A DNA stretch of 64,000 nucleotides from Sphaerolaimus hirsutus. Lineage: Eukaryota; Nematoda; Chromadorea; Monhysterida; Sphaerolaimidae. Shown here piece after piece: positions 1 through 10,294 of the stretch (the first letter of the stretch is position 1; the number at the start of each line of letters is the position of its first letter). The position numbers and the translations under genes are program-made. Location: NCBI GenBank assembly GCA_964036195.1, contig OZ038456.1, forward strand, positions 11,470,001-11,534,000, written 5' to 3'. The notes beneath the pieces were generated by a model. The model had not been told where the DNA came from and did no database searches. It saw only the letters and a program-made list of their open reading frames with translations.

Positions 1-38
1 ACATAAGTATTCTTAAAAATCACTTACCACTTCTCTAG

Positions 39-242
39 CAGTCCCGCACCTTGTAAAGTTTAAAGTCAAATGTCAAATTTGAGCATTCCCGCACCCTGTA
101 AAGTGTCATACAAATATGTCAAATGTCACGCAAAATGTCGAAAATTCAGCAATAATACCTTGTTTTTCATTCTAATTGACATTTTACATTACATTTGAAA
201 CTTACACTTTACTGGGTGCGGGATTGCCCCTCCCCCCCCTGG
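39..242. repeat. TGTCA foldback element, copy 1
   Basis: The left arm begins CAGTCCCGCACC and continues with TGTCA-containing repeats. The right arm is its inverted complement and ends GGGTGCGGGATTGCCCC followed by a C-run and CTGG. This is one of about ten copies of the family in the window. No target-site duplication could be fixed, partly because the right end is a homopolymer. Confidence 0.7.
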
Positions 243-249
243 AGTCAAT

Positions 250-428
250 CACGCAAATGGAGAAATAACGAGAAAAAAACTAAAAAAGTGAGGTAAAACG
301 TTTGATTAAAATAAATTTATCAGCGAGAAGTGAAACAACAAGTGACAAGAAAACGCTAACTTCATTTTTTACTTGTAATTTCACTTCTCACTTATAAAGT
401 GTGTTTTTCTCCATTTACGGAATTGGCG
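250..428. repeat. Short foldback, AAATGGAGAAA arms
   Basis: AAATGGAGAAATAACGAG near 256 is mirrored by TTTTTCTCCATTT near 405-420, and the arms contain GAAGTGA/TCACTTC motifs. It is probably related to the CAGTTCCGCAAGTGAG family next door. The boundaries are uncertain. Confidence 0.4.
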
Positions 429-451
429 CATAAAAGACAGTTTTTTGGAGT

Positions 452-1151
452 CTTGGGGCCAGTTCCACAAGTGAAGAAGTGAGAAGAAAAATGGCAAAAG
501 CTAATAGAAATTGAATACTTTATATTTTTATGTGATCACTTGGCTTTAGCCAATTTACTTGCCATTACACTTGGCTTTTTCCAATTTACTTGCCATTACA
601 CTTGGCTTTTTCCAATTTACTTGCCATTACACTTGGCTTTTTCCAATTTACTTGCCATTACACTTGGCTTTTTCCAATTTACTTGCCATTACACTTGGCT
701 TTTTCCAATTTACTTGCCATTACACTTGGCTTTTTCCAATTTACTTGCCATTACACTTGGCTTTTTCCAATTTACTTGCCATTACACTTGGCTTTTTCCA
801 ATTTACTTGCCATTACACTTGGCTTTTTCCAATTTACTTGCCATTACACTTGGCTTTTTCCAATTTACTTGCCATTACACTTGGCTTTTTCCAATTTACT
901 TGCCATTACACTTGGCTTTTTCCAATTTACTTGCCATTACACTTGGCTTTTTCCAATTTACTTGCCATTACACTTGGCTTTTTCCAATTTACTTGCCATT
1001 ACACTTGGCTTTAGCCAATTTACTTGCCATTACACTTGGCTTTTTCCAATTTACTTGCCATTACACTTGGCTTTTTCCAATTTACTTGCCATTTCACTTG
1101 GCTTTTGCTATTTTACTCCTCACTTCTCCTCACTTGCGGAACTGGCACCAG
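452..1151. mobile_element. Foldback element with expanded minisatellite core
   Basis: The left tip CTTGGGGCCAGTTCC plus AAGTGAAGAAGTGAGAAG is mirrored by CTTCTCCTCACTTGCGGAACTGGCACCAG on the right. The interior is almost wholly the 31-bp array annotated separately. A copy with the same arms but no array lies at 24,431-24,628, so the array is an expansion inside the element. No convincing target-site duplication was found. Confidence 0.65.
541..1115. repeat. 31-bp tandem repeat (minisatellite), about 18 copies
   Basis: The unit contains TTACTTGCCATTACACTTGG followed by CTTTTTCCAAT. It repeats every 31 bp with only rare substitutions (TTTAGCC in place of TTTTTCC near 1,010, and TTTC in place of TTAC near 1,090). 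Since 31 is not a multiple of 3, all three frames stay open and read the same peptide in rotation, so the long open frames here are not evidence of a gene. The high identity between units suggests recent expansion. Confidence 0.95.
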
Positions 1152-1519
1152 ATTCACCAAACTCGTATTGTATCCATTCATTCACAATTCAATCAAAACA
1201 CTTTTTCAGGCAGTGGGACATAGGAACGATTCATTTGAAAATGGCTTCGATAATTATTGCGGTCAGTTTCACGAGAATTTGGCTCTATCTGGTTTATACT
1301 AGTTTACAACGGAAACTTCGGACGCTAATAAATGTGTTTAAAACATATTTATTTGAGTTTACCAGCATGCGTCATTTCCGATCTCTTGAGAAGTCTGACG
1401 AAAAAGTAATTCCCCAATTTTTTGAGCAAATACAGTATTTTGTAAATAACGTTGTGGATTCTGATAAAGCTTTTGGAACCTATTTCACGCAAAAAAGTTC
1501 AAACTAGTGAATAACTTAG
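1152..1519. other. Unassigned spacer
   Basis: AT-rich sequence with no repeat arm, RNA gene or exon signal I can support. One frame stays open from the minisatellite to 1,507, but its composition is not coding-like. Confidence 0.5.
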
Positions 1520-1890
1520 GCCAGTGCCCAGAATTGATTTGGAAGGCAGGCGCGCCCCGCAAATGCAAATAAATACATATTTTGATCGATTTCCGTACAA
1601 ATTTGATGGACAGATGGACAAAATTGATGAAAAAACGATTGTTCAAAATGTTTTCCATAGCATGCACACCGTTTTTTTTGTAAAAAATGTTCAAAAGTGC
1701 AATTCCATGGCAACTGGCCAAATTAAGCGATTCGATTTTGAACGTTTTTTATTCGATGTCGCAATGATATCGAAAACATTATGATGATTTGTTTGTTTTA
1801 ATTGTCAAATTAGCATGAAAATTTATCAAAATATGGATTCATTTGCATTTGCCGGGCGCGCCTGCCTTCCTAATCAAATCTAGGGCCAGG
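1520..1890. repeat. Foldback element, GGCAGGCGCGCC arms
   Basis: The left arm CCCAGAATTGATTTGGAAGG plus CAGGCGCGCCCCGCAAATG is mirrored by CATTTGCCGGGCGCGCCTGCC plus TTCCTAATCAAATCTAGGG. A degraded right half of the same family is visible near 46,410-46,465. Confidence 0.7.
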
Positions 1891-1944
1891 CGTCAGATTC
1901 AATTGAAACTTAGGGAGCCGATTTGCCCCCCCCTCCCAAACGCT

Positions 1945-2200
1945 CCAGCTATACTCCAGTCACTTTACACCAGTCACTTTACACTCTGCACGCGTGGTTC
2001 CTGCTGGAAGCGTGCCAACAAATTTATACGCATGCAATTTCCATGAGAAGTTGAAAAAGTCTGCTCTGTTATAACGCTATACGTTAACTTATTCATAACA
2101 ATGAATTTCTTCATCTTTTTTACAAAAATCGCACGCTTTATCATCATTGGCACGCTTCCAACGTGAGACATAAGTGAGTGCGAGGGCAGAGCATCTATCT
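1945..2200. repeat. Foldback element, CTCTGCACGC / GGAAGCGTGCC family
   Basis: CACTTTACACTCTGCACGCG and GGAAGCGTGCCAA are mirrored by TTGGCACGCTTCCAACGTGA plus GACATAA. Related copies lie at 36,599-36,825, 59,460-61,665 (interrupted) and 63,260-63,530. Tips near ACTCCAGTNACTTTAC are seen in several copies. Confidence 0.6.
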
Positions 2201-2244
2201 ATCACGTTGATCAGATCCTGATTATAGAAAATCACCCTTTTCAG

Positions 2245-2390
2245 CGCAATCCCTGGACTCTATATCAGCCAACAAAAGTGACAAATGCCGCCTGACCGCC
2301 AGCCGGCAGCCAATGGAAAAAGACCTATTTACTAGCAGTCGACCCGGCCGGCGCTTCGCACCGCGTTTGTTCGCAGCTGCAAGCGTGCAG
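2245..2390 (+). CDS. Exon-like segment, unknown protein (gene A, partial)
   Basis: A pyrimidine-rich stretch ending TTTTCAG precedes an open segment that runs to CAG followed by GTGCC. Read in the frame that leaves phase 0 at the 3' end, it contains QSLDSISANKSDKCRL and then an Arg/Ala-rich stretch ending FAAASVQ, with no stop. GC content is clearly above the flanks. QSLDS matches the start of the exon-like segment at 39,434-39,502 (RQQSLDSVDTM), and in both places the same foldback family begins at the 3' border. I do not recognise the protein. What is seen is an open frame plus splice-like borders; that it is an exon is inference. Confidence 0.4.
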
Positions 2391-2836
2391 GTGCCAGTCC
2401 CAGACCCTGTAAAAGACACTGTTAAGTGTCAACTTCAGTGTAAAATGGTAAAAAGTCATGTTAAAAGACCGTGTAAAATGTTATCTCTCATGCAAAGTGT
2501 CAAAAGTCATGTAAAAAACCTGTAGGCGGTAAAATGTCAAATCTCATGCAAAGTGTCAAACATCATGTAAAAAGCCTGTAGGCGGTAAAATGTCAAATGT
2601 CACGTCAAAGACCATGTAAAATATTAAATGTCATGCTAAACGTTGCGCGTTGCGTGATATTTGAAGTTTTACAGGGCATTTTACATGACATTTGACATTT
2701 CACATGGTCTTTTGCATAACATTTGACACTTTTCAGGTGCTTTTACATGACTTTTGACACTTTGCATGACATTTGACATTTCACAGGAAATTTGACACTG
2801 TACAGGGTCTTTTACATGGTCTTGGACCGCCGCCAG
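2391..2836 (+). mobile_element. TGTCA foldback filling a putative intron (copy 2)
   Basis: Starts GTGCCAGTCCCAGACCC right after CAG and ends GGTCTTGGACCGCCGCCAG. The interior is repeats of AAATGTCAAATGTCATGCAA type, first in one orientation and then inverted, with an imperfect direct duplication around GTAGGCGGTAAAATGTC. The 446-bp element exactly separates two open segments whose frames agree in phase 0. Intergenic copies usually end CCTG, whereas this one ends CCAG and so supplies an AG acceptor. See the finding on introner-like behaviour. Confidence 0.6.
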
Positions 2837-2929
2837 GAGGGCGAGCCCTACGCGCAGTTGTGCGCCAGCGCCGACAGTTTGTGCAGAAATGGACGCACAA
2901 ATGTTGGAGCGATGGAAATTGATGAAAAG
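2837..2929 (+). CDS. Exon-like segment, unknown protein (gene A, partial)
   Basis: 31 codons are open between the CCAG end of the foldback and a strong donor, AAG followed by GTAGGT at 2,930. The reading is EGEPYAQLCASADSLC and then RNGRTNVGAMEIDEK, with GC-rich third positions in the first half, unlike the surrounding AT-rich DNA. A second frame is also open over most of the segment, so the frame rests on agreement with 2,245-2,390. Family unknown. No further downstream exon could be placed before the next repeats. Confidence 0.4.
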
Positions 2930-2984
2930 GTAGGTATTTTGGTTCTCAGTGGGTGGGCAGTGTTGGGATCGTATGTCTTTACGA

Positions 2985-3110
2985 TGTCGATATTCGATTT
3001 TTTTTGAAAGTTGATATTACATATCCATATCGGGATGTCTGCCATCGATATCGATATCGGGATGTCTGCCATCGATATCGATATTCGTTTTTTGGATACA
3101 ATGGTGATAT
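2985..3110. repeat. ATATCGAT array relic
   Basis: Two near-identical units of GGGATGTCTGCCATCGATATC sit among GATATC/CGATAT motifs. The motif matches the subterminal arrays of the element at 48,314-49,378, so this is probably one end of a decayed relative. Confidence 0.5.
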
Positions 3111-3114
3111 CCAG

Positions 3115-3885
3115 CATTCATTTTGAAAAAGGTAATTTATTTGTTGTATTTCCTGTGTGAATCACATTTCATCGACCATTTGCAATTTTCCTGGTAGAAA
3201 ATGCACGTTCTTACTGAGAATACTGCCTAAATTTCGGAAGTGAACATGAATGCATTTGAATTAGGGATGTACACCACCGAATTTGGTCCATAAGCAGTGA
3301 TAGCAAGAGACGGAGGCATGAGTTATTCGGAAAGTGAAATTGCGCGCTTGCGCGTAAAATGTCACTAGTACCAAAATATAAATGTTGTAAGTTTTAAATG
3401 TCACTAGAAGATTTCATGTTATAAATTTTTTTTATTTTATTGTATTTTAATGGTGTCGAACCTTAACATTTTAACTTTATATCTTTGGAATTTTTTACAT
3501 TTTCTAATTTTACCACATCAATCGTTTTACACTTTTCGGTTTCGCGAAATTCAGTTTACTTTTTCATACAGCTACTCGATTCCCACCAAAACCAAAACCC
3601 ACCAAAACCACCAAGTGACGCTTATTATCAATAATTTATAAACTAGGTCTTTAAAGTTCACACATTGCTGGCGTGGGGTGGGAAAAGACATGTCTTTTTC
3701 AAAACTTCTATTTATTGACAACTTGAAATTTAGGAAAAACTGCTTTTTCACATTCAAACCACACTGTGGTTCATGGAAATACTTTTTTTATTAACGGCCA
3801 AGGCTATCAGTGCTTTTATTGGTACCAACACATGAATTAGTGTATTGAATATTTGCATTCGAGTATATTATATATTTATATATAT
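3115..3885. other. Unassigned spacer
   Basis: AT-rich with no supported gene. A GCGCGCTTGCGCG palindromic module lies at about 3,339-3,357 and recurs elsewhere in the window. There is a short CCAAAACCCACCAAAACCACC run near 3,590-3,610. Confidence 0.5.
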
Positions 3886-3889
3886 TTAC

Positions 3890-4321
3890 ACCGTATTTCC
3901 TAGAAAAAGCCCTTGAATTACCCCCCTCGAAATACCCCCTCAAAATGTGCACTCTGAAAAAATACTCCAGGTCTTTTCGAGCTGGGAAGAAATACCCCCT
4001 CCCATCGAAATACCATCCGTCTGGGATGAAGATTATCATGTATACAGTATACATGATGTATTAATTGGAACCAATTTGCATAGCTGCTATACATAGACTA
4101 CTAAATACACGATACACGTCCAAATGTCCAAATATATCCTCATTGCTCACATTTATTACCAGCTTTGTGTATGTAAAAAATAGCCCATCTTAATTATGAC
4201 CCGTCTCGAAAATGTCTGGATAAATAATACCCCCTCCCCTCAAATAAGCCCCCCCCTCGAAATACCCCCTCAAAATGTGCACTCTGAAAAAATAACCCCC
4301 CTGGCGGTATTTCGAGAAAAT
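3890..4321. mobile_element. TA-flanked MITE, ACCGTATTTCC tips (copy 1)
   Basis: The left end ACCGTATTTCCTAGAAA runs into CCCCCTCGAAATACCCCC blocks. The right end is CCCCCTGGCGGTATTTCGAG plus AAAATA. This is the most abundant element family here. Other copies or halves are at 8,545-8,618, 10,307-19,432 (interrupted), 19,941-20,032, 21,875-22,204, 22,526-22,682, 35,337-35,690, 51,518-51,935, 53,703-55,306 and 54,254-54,409. Many copies sit between T-A and T-A at the tips. Confidence 0.75.
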
Positions 4322-4834
4322 AAAATATATTGGTATAATCAATATCAACGATTAAAAATAATCATCATTCGAACCTCTGTGCCCGGTGCCGGTGCGTGTT
4401 TATGTTTCCAAGATTTTATACTCCCTATAGGTAACTTTCTTTATTCACTCACATCTCCCGTGTGATGTTGCGTGCGGGCAAGTCTGAAAAATTTATGAGA
4501 ATTAATTATTTGTAAACTCCCTATTTCTGCTTTCTTTGTGCAGCGAATTTTGCACTTAAATACGTATTTCATCACGATGGACGTAAAATATATTGTTGAA
4601 GATTAATTTTTGTCGCAAAATATATATTTTTTATATACTCGTACTAGGTATATAAATATTTTTGTCGCCTGCTATGCATTTTTTTGAAAAAAACACTGCA
4701 TCATGACATCATCGTTAATACAATCAAATTTGTTTGTTCCAAGAAGAACAAAAATGATTTCAAGTTTCAAGCATTAAACATACGTCTCGGTTGTACTCAA
4801 CTCCGCCTTTTTGTTTTCAAAATATTTCAAGTTT

Positions 4835-4930
4835 TGTGAAAGTGTGAGCATAAATATCCTGCTAGCACGATATCGACTAAGTAATTTTGGGCGTATGATA
4901 CCGTGCAGTCCACCGAGTGCAATAGACTTT
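4835..4930. repeat. CTCGGCGGACCGC-family arm
   Basis: Contains ATCCTGCTAGCACGATATCGAC, TAAGTAATTTTGGGCG and GTCCACCGAGT. These blocks occur in the same order at 33,600-33,835, 26,650-26,930, 20,150-20,235 and 63,650-63,745. It is a single arm or truncated copy. Confidence 0.5.
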
Positions 4931-4985
4931 GTTAGCAAACTTTTTTTCTGGCCGGTGTGCCCATTCTTGAAAACTCTACTTTGAC

Positions 4986-5092
4986 CAAGGACGTATCCAG
5001 GGGGGGGGGGGCTGCAGCCCCTCCGTTCGCCGGGTTCCATAAACAAGCAGCCCACCCCCCGCTCGAAAATCCTGGATACGTCCACGTCCCTG
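4986..5092. mobile_element. Mini hAT-type element, CAAGGACGTATCCAGG tips, TSD ACTTTGAC
   Basis: A 107-bp element begins CAAGGACGTATCCAGG and ends CTGGATACGTCC plus ACGTCCCTG. It is flanked on both sides by the perfect 8-bp duplication ACTTTGAC (4,978-4,985 and 5,093-5,100). It belongs to the CAGTGGCGTAGCCAGG group also found at 8,957-9,392 and 62,175-62,954. Confidence 0.9.
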
Positions 5093-5224
5093 ACTTTGAC
5101 ATAATATTTTTCTAAAGTATTTATGTTAGATAGTATGGGACTAATCAGTTTCTGGTTTGATGGGGAAACTAATTAGCAATTAGCTGTGTTGATTCATCTC
5201 AAGTCGCATCGAAATAGCCATTCT

Positions 5225-5440
5225 GTTGGGGAGCGTCTGATGTTATCATAATGGTCTTGCACACACCAGTCGACAAAGACACCAAATGTCAACTGGTTCC
5301 CATCCCAATTCAAAGCCTGCTCACGAGGAACACTACGCATTATTGTATGCACATGCACTTCATGCCGGCCTTGTGTTTTGTTGCAAATGCATAGGTATAC
5401 TCGGCGGACAGCACACCTAGTTTGAAAAACTACCATAATT
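5225..5440. repeat. GTTGAC...CAACTGGTTCCC foldback fragment
   Basis: CACACACCAGTCGACAAAGAC plus ACCAAATGTCAACTGGTTCCC and the following CAATTCAAAGCCTGCTCACG match the arms of the family at 29,392-29,552, 34,609-34,870 and 49,870-50,040. It is followed by a GGTATACTCGGCGGACAGC tip of another family. Confidence 0.5.
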
Positions 5441-6297
5441 TTATGAATAACATATTGTGATCAATTTCGTAATTAATTATTCCATAGTAAAAACGAGATA
5501 TTTTGGCGAAAAAACTGTAAATTTTTTGGTTCATTATTCAGATGAGTTATGGTAGGTTTTCATACTAAGTGTTATGTCCGCCGAGTAATTTATAATCTAT
5601 TTGTCGACACCACAGCGTCATTTGCAACACGATTCAACATTTCAACACATGTTTCATCGGCTCGTGAGCAAGCTTTCATTTTTTCATTTCATTTCAACAA
5701 CGATATCACGGGTGGCTACACGAGTCATGGATATAAACTGTGTGTAAAAAGAAAAAATGCGATTGTAACATACGACAAGTACATCATGAGGCGTTATAGG
5801 CGAGAGGATCGGTGAACTATAGAACACGATCAAATAACCATGTGTAATATTTTACATATATGAAATAACCTTTTTTGACGATACCAAGGCCTTGGGTTTA
5901 AAATTTGAGCTTATAATGGCGAGGCATAATAACAGTATTACGAACGAATATAGAGTAAGAGGTTGAGGTATATATAGTGGATTTTGGTATTAGAAAACCG
6001 CATTTTATGGTTGAGTTATATGTTGTTCACTCTCCCATTGGTTTTCTGTGATTGCATCAGATTGAGACATAATTATTGTTTCATCTGTGCATTTATGTGG
6101 AGAATGTCATTCACCATTTCATGCTCTAATTACGGGTACATTTATTATGTTCCTCACATTAGAGCAGATTTGGATCTTTCTAATCATGCAGTGCTATCAT
6201 TTTCAAATGCGTGCATGACATCCACTTCCCCGATATGCACTTATAATGTTTACATATATTATTATCTAGTACGATTATATGTATAATTAATCATGCA
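5441..6297. other. Unassigned spacer
   Basis: AT-rich. A GTCCGCCGAGT tip near 5,576 faces the one near 5,400. No gene supported. Confidence 0.4.
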
Positions 6298-6510
6298 TTA
6301 TCTGTGTATATGTTTGTCACTTTGGGTCACAAGATTTTTATCAAGGGCAGACAGATGCGAGGATAAAATTGATCGCGATTTGGAGCATTCCATTGCTTGG
6401 AATGAGGGATGGGCTTTGAAGCTTTGAATTGGGATGGGAACCAGTTGACCTTTATGTCCTTGTCGAATAGAAGATATGGAATGGGATGTCACTGCGCGCC
6501 GTGATGAATT
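6298..6510. repeat. Old GGATGGGAACCAGTTGAC foldback copy
   Basis: GAAGCTTTGAATTGGGATGG plus GAACCAGTTGACC is the other orientation of the arm seen at 5,225-5,345, and it is preceded by a similar mirrored block. The copy is degraded. Confidence 0.4.
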
Positions 6511-7288
6511 ACTATTTCGTCAAACATTCAAGCGTATCAATTAATTGCACAAAATAAGCCTTATCAACATGTCATTTTTGTTCACATTGAACACAGCAAA
6601 TTGATCATATGCTTGAAGTAAGACGGATGTTCTTTTTTGGGACTGTTCTTTTTTGGAGAACACGGAAACACGGAAACACAGAAAATACAGAAATATTTTT
6701 TGAGTTTTTTTATCCAAGCAATTGAAGGCACAAGATTTTAACTGAACAATGTGTGTATATGCATACATAAAGTATGCATGTATGTATAGTGTGTAAATAT
6801 GTACATAGTATCCAAGTTTAACGATGAAATAAGTATCCAAAAAATAATGGTGTCCGCATCTCCTGGTGGTTTCAACAATATTAGGGACTGTGATCAAAGT
6901 GTCGAGGAGTGTCCATCAGGGTCTGCTAGCTCACACAATTGAGCTGAGGGCTCCTCACTTCCCAAGCTGTCAAAGGTCAGCCATTTGGAACTTCCTCCAG
7001 TGAACTGATGAAAATTTTGCAATGCACAACAAAACGTAAAACAAAGCAAAACCAAAATTTTCTACGTCTGCGTACGTTCAAGAAAATTCTGGCAAAATAA
7101 TAAACGCCACCCACCTTGTTTAACTCCCCCCTCTAAATTTTCGTCTGAAAAAAATAAACCCCACAGGGGGTAATTCGAGGGAATATGGTAATTATCTTGT
7201 ATGTCGTGTTTAAATTGTCTATAACATTGTGTGTTGATTGATCAGTGTTTCTTCAAACGTTTTTGATCAGAAAAAACGTTGTCGTTGC
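6511..7288. other. Unassigned spacer with MITE scraps
   Basis: Holds a GGAGAACACGGAAACACGG fragment near 6,655 (the CAACGATGG family interior) and a partial CCCCCTCTAAATTTTCGTC / GGGGGTAATTCGAGG MITE near 7,125-7,185. No gene supported. Confidence 0.4.
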
Positions 7289-7906
7289 TAGGGTTGGCCG
7301 ATGTTTTTTAAAAACGTTTTTTTTTTTTTAAACATGACGTCCGAAATGTTGTTTTTAAAAAAAAACATCGGCCGAAATTTTTAATACTAAGCACTAGGTA
7401 TTTTGCAAAATTTGTGCGCGCAAGCGCGGAATTTCACACACAAATTTACATTTGTGGTTGTTTTCATTGGTTTTGTGGCACTTTTAGTATCAAAGCATCC
7501 ATTTCTATGTGCTACCATGGGTTGATAAGCCGTCATATGTTGCTGTAGTATATAATATTGAGTTAATGTGCTTCCATGTACCTCCACAGTGTGTAACATC
7601 ACTCCCAAAGTAACAACCTCCTTTTATAACCGTGTTTCATCACTATTCCGTGCCAAACTTTACGTGAAGTCACGAACATTCGACTATAAGGCGATATACG
7701 AACATGTTGACAAAAAATGGATATTTTTGACACAAATCACCACTTATAATGCTATCCCATGGCTCCACAGCCATTGAATGGTCATATATAACATCACAGA
7801 GTATAGGTATGTTGACACAAGGTCATATCTCTGAGCTTTTAAAAAAAACGTTTTTTTTTTTAAAAAAAACATGGAGTTTAAAAAAACGTTTATTTTTCCA
7901 ACCCTA
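7289..7906. mobile_element. hAT-type element, TAGGGTTGGCC tips, TSD GTCGTTGC
   Basis: Starts TAGGGTTGGCCGATGTTTT and ends TATTTTTCCAACCCTA. The perfect 8-bp duplication GTCGTTGC lies at 7,281-7,288 and 7,907-7,914. Subterminal arrays are runs of TTTTTTAAAAACGTTTTTT type. The middle (7,400-7,800) is non-coding and is shared with 21,326-23,676. Confidence 0.92.
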
Positions 7907-8294
7907 GTCGTTGCACAATTTTTTGACCCACATCGTAAAAATTCATACAATGAACATTTTCTGTGCCCACACATTTTTTTATGCTCATTAGATCACGTGT
8001 CGCGTAAAACATTCTATCATATTCTGATGAATAGAAAATGAGGTGTATGTATACTTGGCGAGCGTTGATACTCTGCACTCGCACTGATTTATATCTTCGG
8101 CTGGCAGACCGCCGACTGGAAACTTATGAACTGACCTTTCGTAAAAAAAATGTCTGGGGTAAACAATTGAATTGGATTCTTATTGAATTTAACGTCAACG
8201 GTTTGATTAGGTAGAGAACGTTATTCACTATACTGCAAACTGTATCTAAATACCTTACTTTTGGCACACTGCCAAAATTGTCCATGGTGATGAG

Positions 8295-8484
8295 TAGTGA
8301 TGTAAAAAACGCCAGGACTTTGGCGCCATACACAAAAAGCGCCATGGCGCTTTTTGCTTTGGCGGTAGCACCAAGTTCCTTTTTGTTCGGTAGCGGTAGC
8401 ACCAAGGCATTTTGTTCCTGGTGCTCGGTAAAAATGGTGCGAAGTGCCAAAAGCGCCACGGCGCTTTTCATGGCCATGGCTACA
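8295..8484. repeat. GGCGCC-array element, 5' end (TAGTGATG tip)
   Basis: Begins TAGTGATGTAAAAAACGCC, followed by many GCGCCATGGCGC motifs in both orientations. The far CATCACTA tip is missing, so the copy is truncated or rearranged. Complete relatives are 53,825-55,026 and 21,649-23,342. Confidence 0.65.
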
Positions 8485-8842
8485 AGCGTTAAACGAGGGG
8501 GGCTTATTATTTTCGTTCTCGTCTACGTTCCCTTTCCACTCAGTTTGGAGGGTCGGTATTTTGAGGGGGTATAAATTCATAGTGCCCATTTTGAGGAGGC
8601 GGTATTTCGAGGGGTGAAAGCAATGAGAAAAAGTGGAAAAGTATACTCTATCTAATGAAACAGACCATCATGATGGCATCACTAATAAAATAAAAATTGT
8701 TCCAACAACAAAAATTATTTTAGGCACGAAACATACATATGTTTGTTGTACTCGACTCGACCCCGCCTTTTTATTTTTATTTGTAAAAGTGGACGCAAAA
8801 GTAATGCGTTGGTGCGTTAGACATGAGTATTTGTGCCAGGGG

Positions 8843-8950
8843 TAGTGATGAAAAAGCGTCAGGGTTTTGGCGCCAAGCGCCACAAACGCCATGGCATTTT
8901 TCAGGACCACGGCGCCAAGCCAAGCGCCAATAGCGCCAAATTTCATACCC
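8843..8950. repeat. GGCGCC-array element fragment
   Basis: Tip TAGTGATGAAAAAGCG followed by GGCGCCAAGCGCC and GCCAAGCGCCAATAGCGCC. It ends without an opposite tip. Confidence 0.6.
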
Positions 8951-8956
8951 CCAGAG

Positions 8957-9392
8957 CAGTGGCGTAAGCAGGATTTTTGAGCGGGAGCGGATTGTTTACG
9001 GGGCCCGGCGAACGGGGGGGGGGGGCGGCGCCCCCCCCCCTAAAATTCGACCGCTGTAGTAGGGCAGTAGCGCCATGGCGCTGGCGCCCGCTGGCGCCAT
9101 TCGTAGGCGCCTCGCCATGGTGCCATTGGCGCCAAAGACCGCTGTATATGTATGTATTTTACATACATATACAGCGACATGGAAGTGTTTCAGTGCATTT
9201 TCACGTAAGTTGCGGTTATCGCGACCTGTAAAGGGAAAATGGTTGTCATTTGACGCCAAAATGCGCTCTTGCGCGCAAAATTTTTGCAAATTGACCTCAA
9301 AATTGTTGCACCAGAACACGTTTCCAAACATTTCTCAAGTCTCACCCCGGAAGGGGGGGGGGGCGGCCGCCCCCCCCCTGGCTACGCCACTG
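8957..9392. mobile_element. hAT-type element, CAGTGGCGTA tips, TSD CCCCAGAG/C
   Basis: Left end CAGTGGCGTAAGCAGG, right end CCTGGCTACGCCACTG. The flanks CCCCAGAG (8,949-8,956) and CCCCAGAC (9,393-9,400) match at 7 of 8. The interior has G/C homopolymer runs, a GGCGCC array and a GCGCTCTTGCGCGCAAAATTT module near 9,262. No coding frame is credible. Confidence 0.85.
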
Positions 9393-9650
9393 CCCCAGAC
9401 CCCGCATTGCAAACCCCTGTTATTCGCAGATGCACAGGGTGCTCTCCGCGGAATATTTTTATTCAGCTGGCATACGGTAGAGTTTACTGTAAGTTGTGTA
9501 GTTTGCAGTTGCATCGATGATGCACACCTCGCGTGTCAGGCAAAACATTTTTCAATGACTTCTTGTTACTGTTCTGTACTCATCTACATAAATAGATGCC
9601 CTACCCTTGCTTCCCTTCTACCACTTTTTAATACTCGTTTTCTTATGAAT
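9393..9650. other. Unassigned spacer
   Basis: No supported feature. TTATTCGCAG at 9,419-9,429 looks like an acceptor, but no convincing exon follows. Confidence 0.35.
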
Positions 9651-10294
9651 ATAATTGAGGCGTCCAATTCTAAAAGTCGACAAGTCCAAAATATGAAAAT
9701 TTCGAGTTAGGCCCGGAAACGTCATCTGGGGCTACTTCCGCAGATTTTTCATCATTTCCCATAAATTTTTTGACCTCACATGCCCATTTGGCATAGTGCC
9801 AAATGTGACATTTTTGGGGGAAAATGCAAAAAATTTGGGCAAGAAGTCGACAAGTCCACTTAGTTTTGGGCTAAAAGTCGTCAAGTCGCATCCTGCGCAT
9901 CCGAAAAAAACGCAAGAAATGTGATAAGTCCACTATGGGCACCGATTTCTAAAAGTCGGCAAGTGCATAAATTTCCCATAAGGGAGGCGCAACGCGGGCG
10001 GGAACAAAAATGTCCTCGCGTTCAAGAAGGCGACAAGTCCAATTCCCTCCCAAAAACAGTTTTGCTCTGACCGAATGGAATTTTTTGGACACCCCATTTT
10101 TCACATATACGTTGAGATTAGGGGCTGAAAATTTGACACTTTATTGTCAACATATGGAACTTAATGGAAAGCATGAGAGAGCCAAATTGGACACGCACCA
10201 CGGGCTTGGAATTGGGTTTGAAACTTAAAATGCGATTTACTCAAAATCGCATTTTGTGGACTTGTCGACTTTTAGAATTAGACGCCTCAATTAT
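9651..10294. repeat. Foldback with AAAGTCGACAAGTCC repeats
   Basis: The tip ATAATTGAGGCGTCCAATTC plus TAAAAGTCGACAAGTCC is mirrored at 10,255-10,294. Between the arms, AAGTCGACAAGTCCA-like units recur at irregular spacing (about 9,845, 9,875, 9,950, 10,030). No open frame of note. Confidence 0.7.

Noticed and set aside
540..1507. Three long overlapping frames reading LAFSNLLAITLGFFQF repeats
   Set aside because: They are the three frames of a 31-bp minisatellite; 31 is not divisible by 3, so each frame cycles through the same peptide. No start context or conserved domain.
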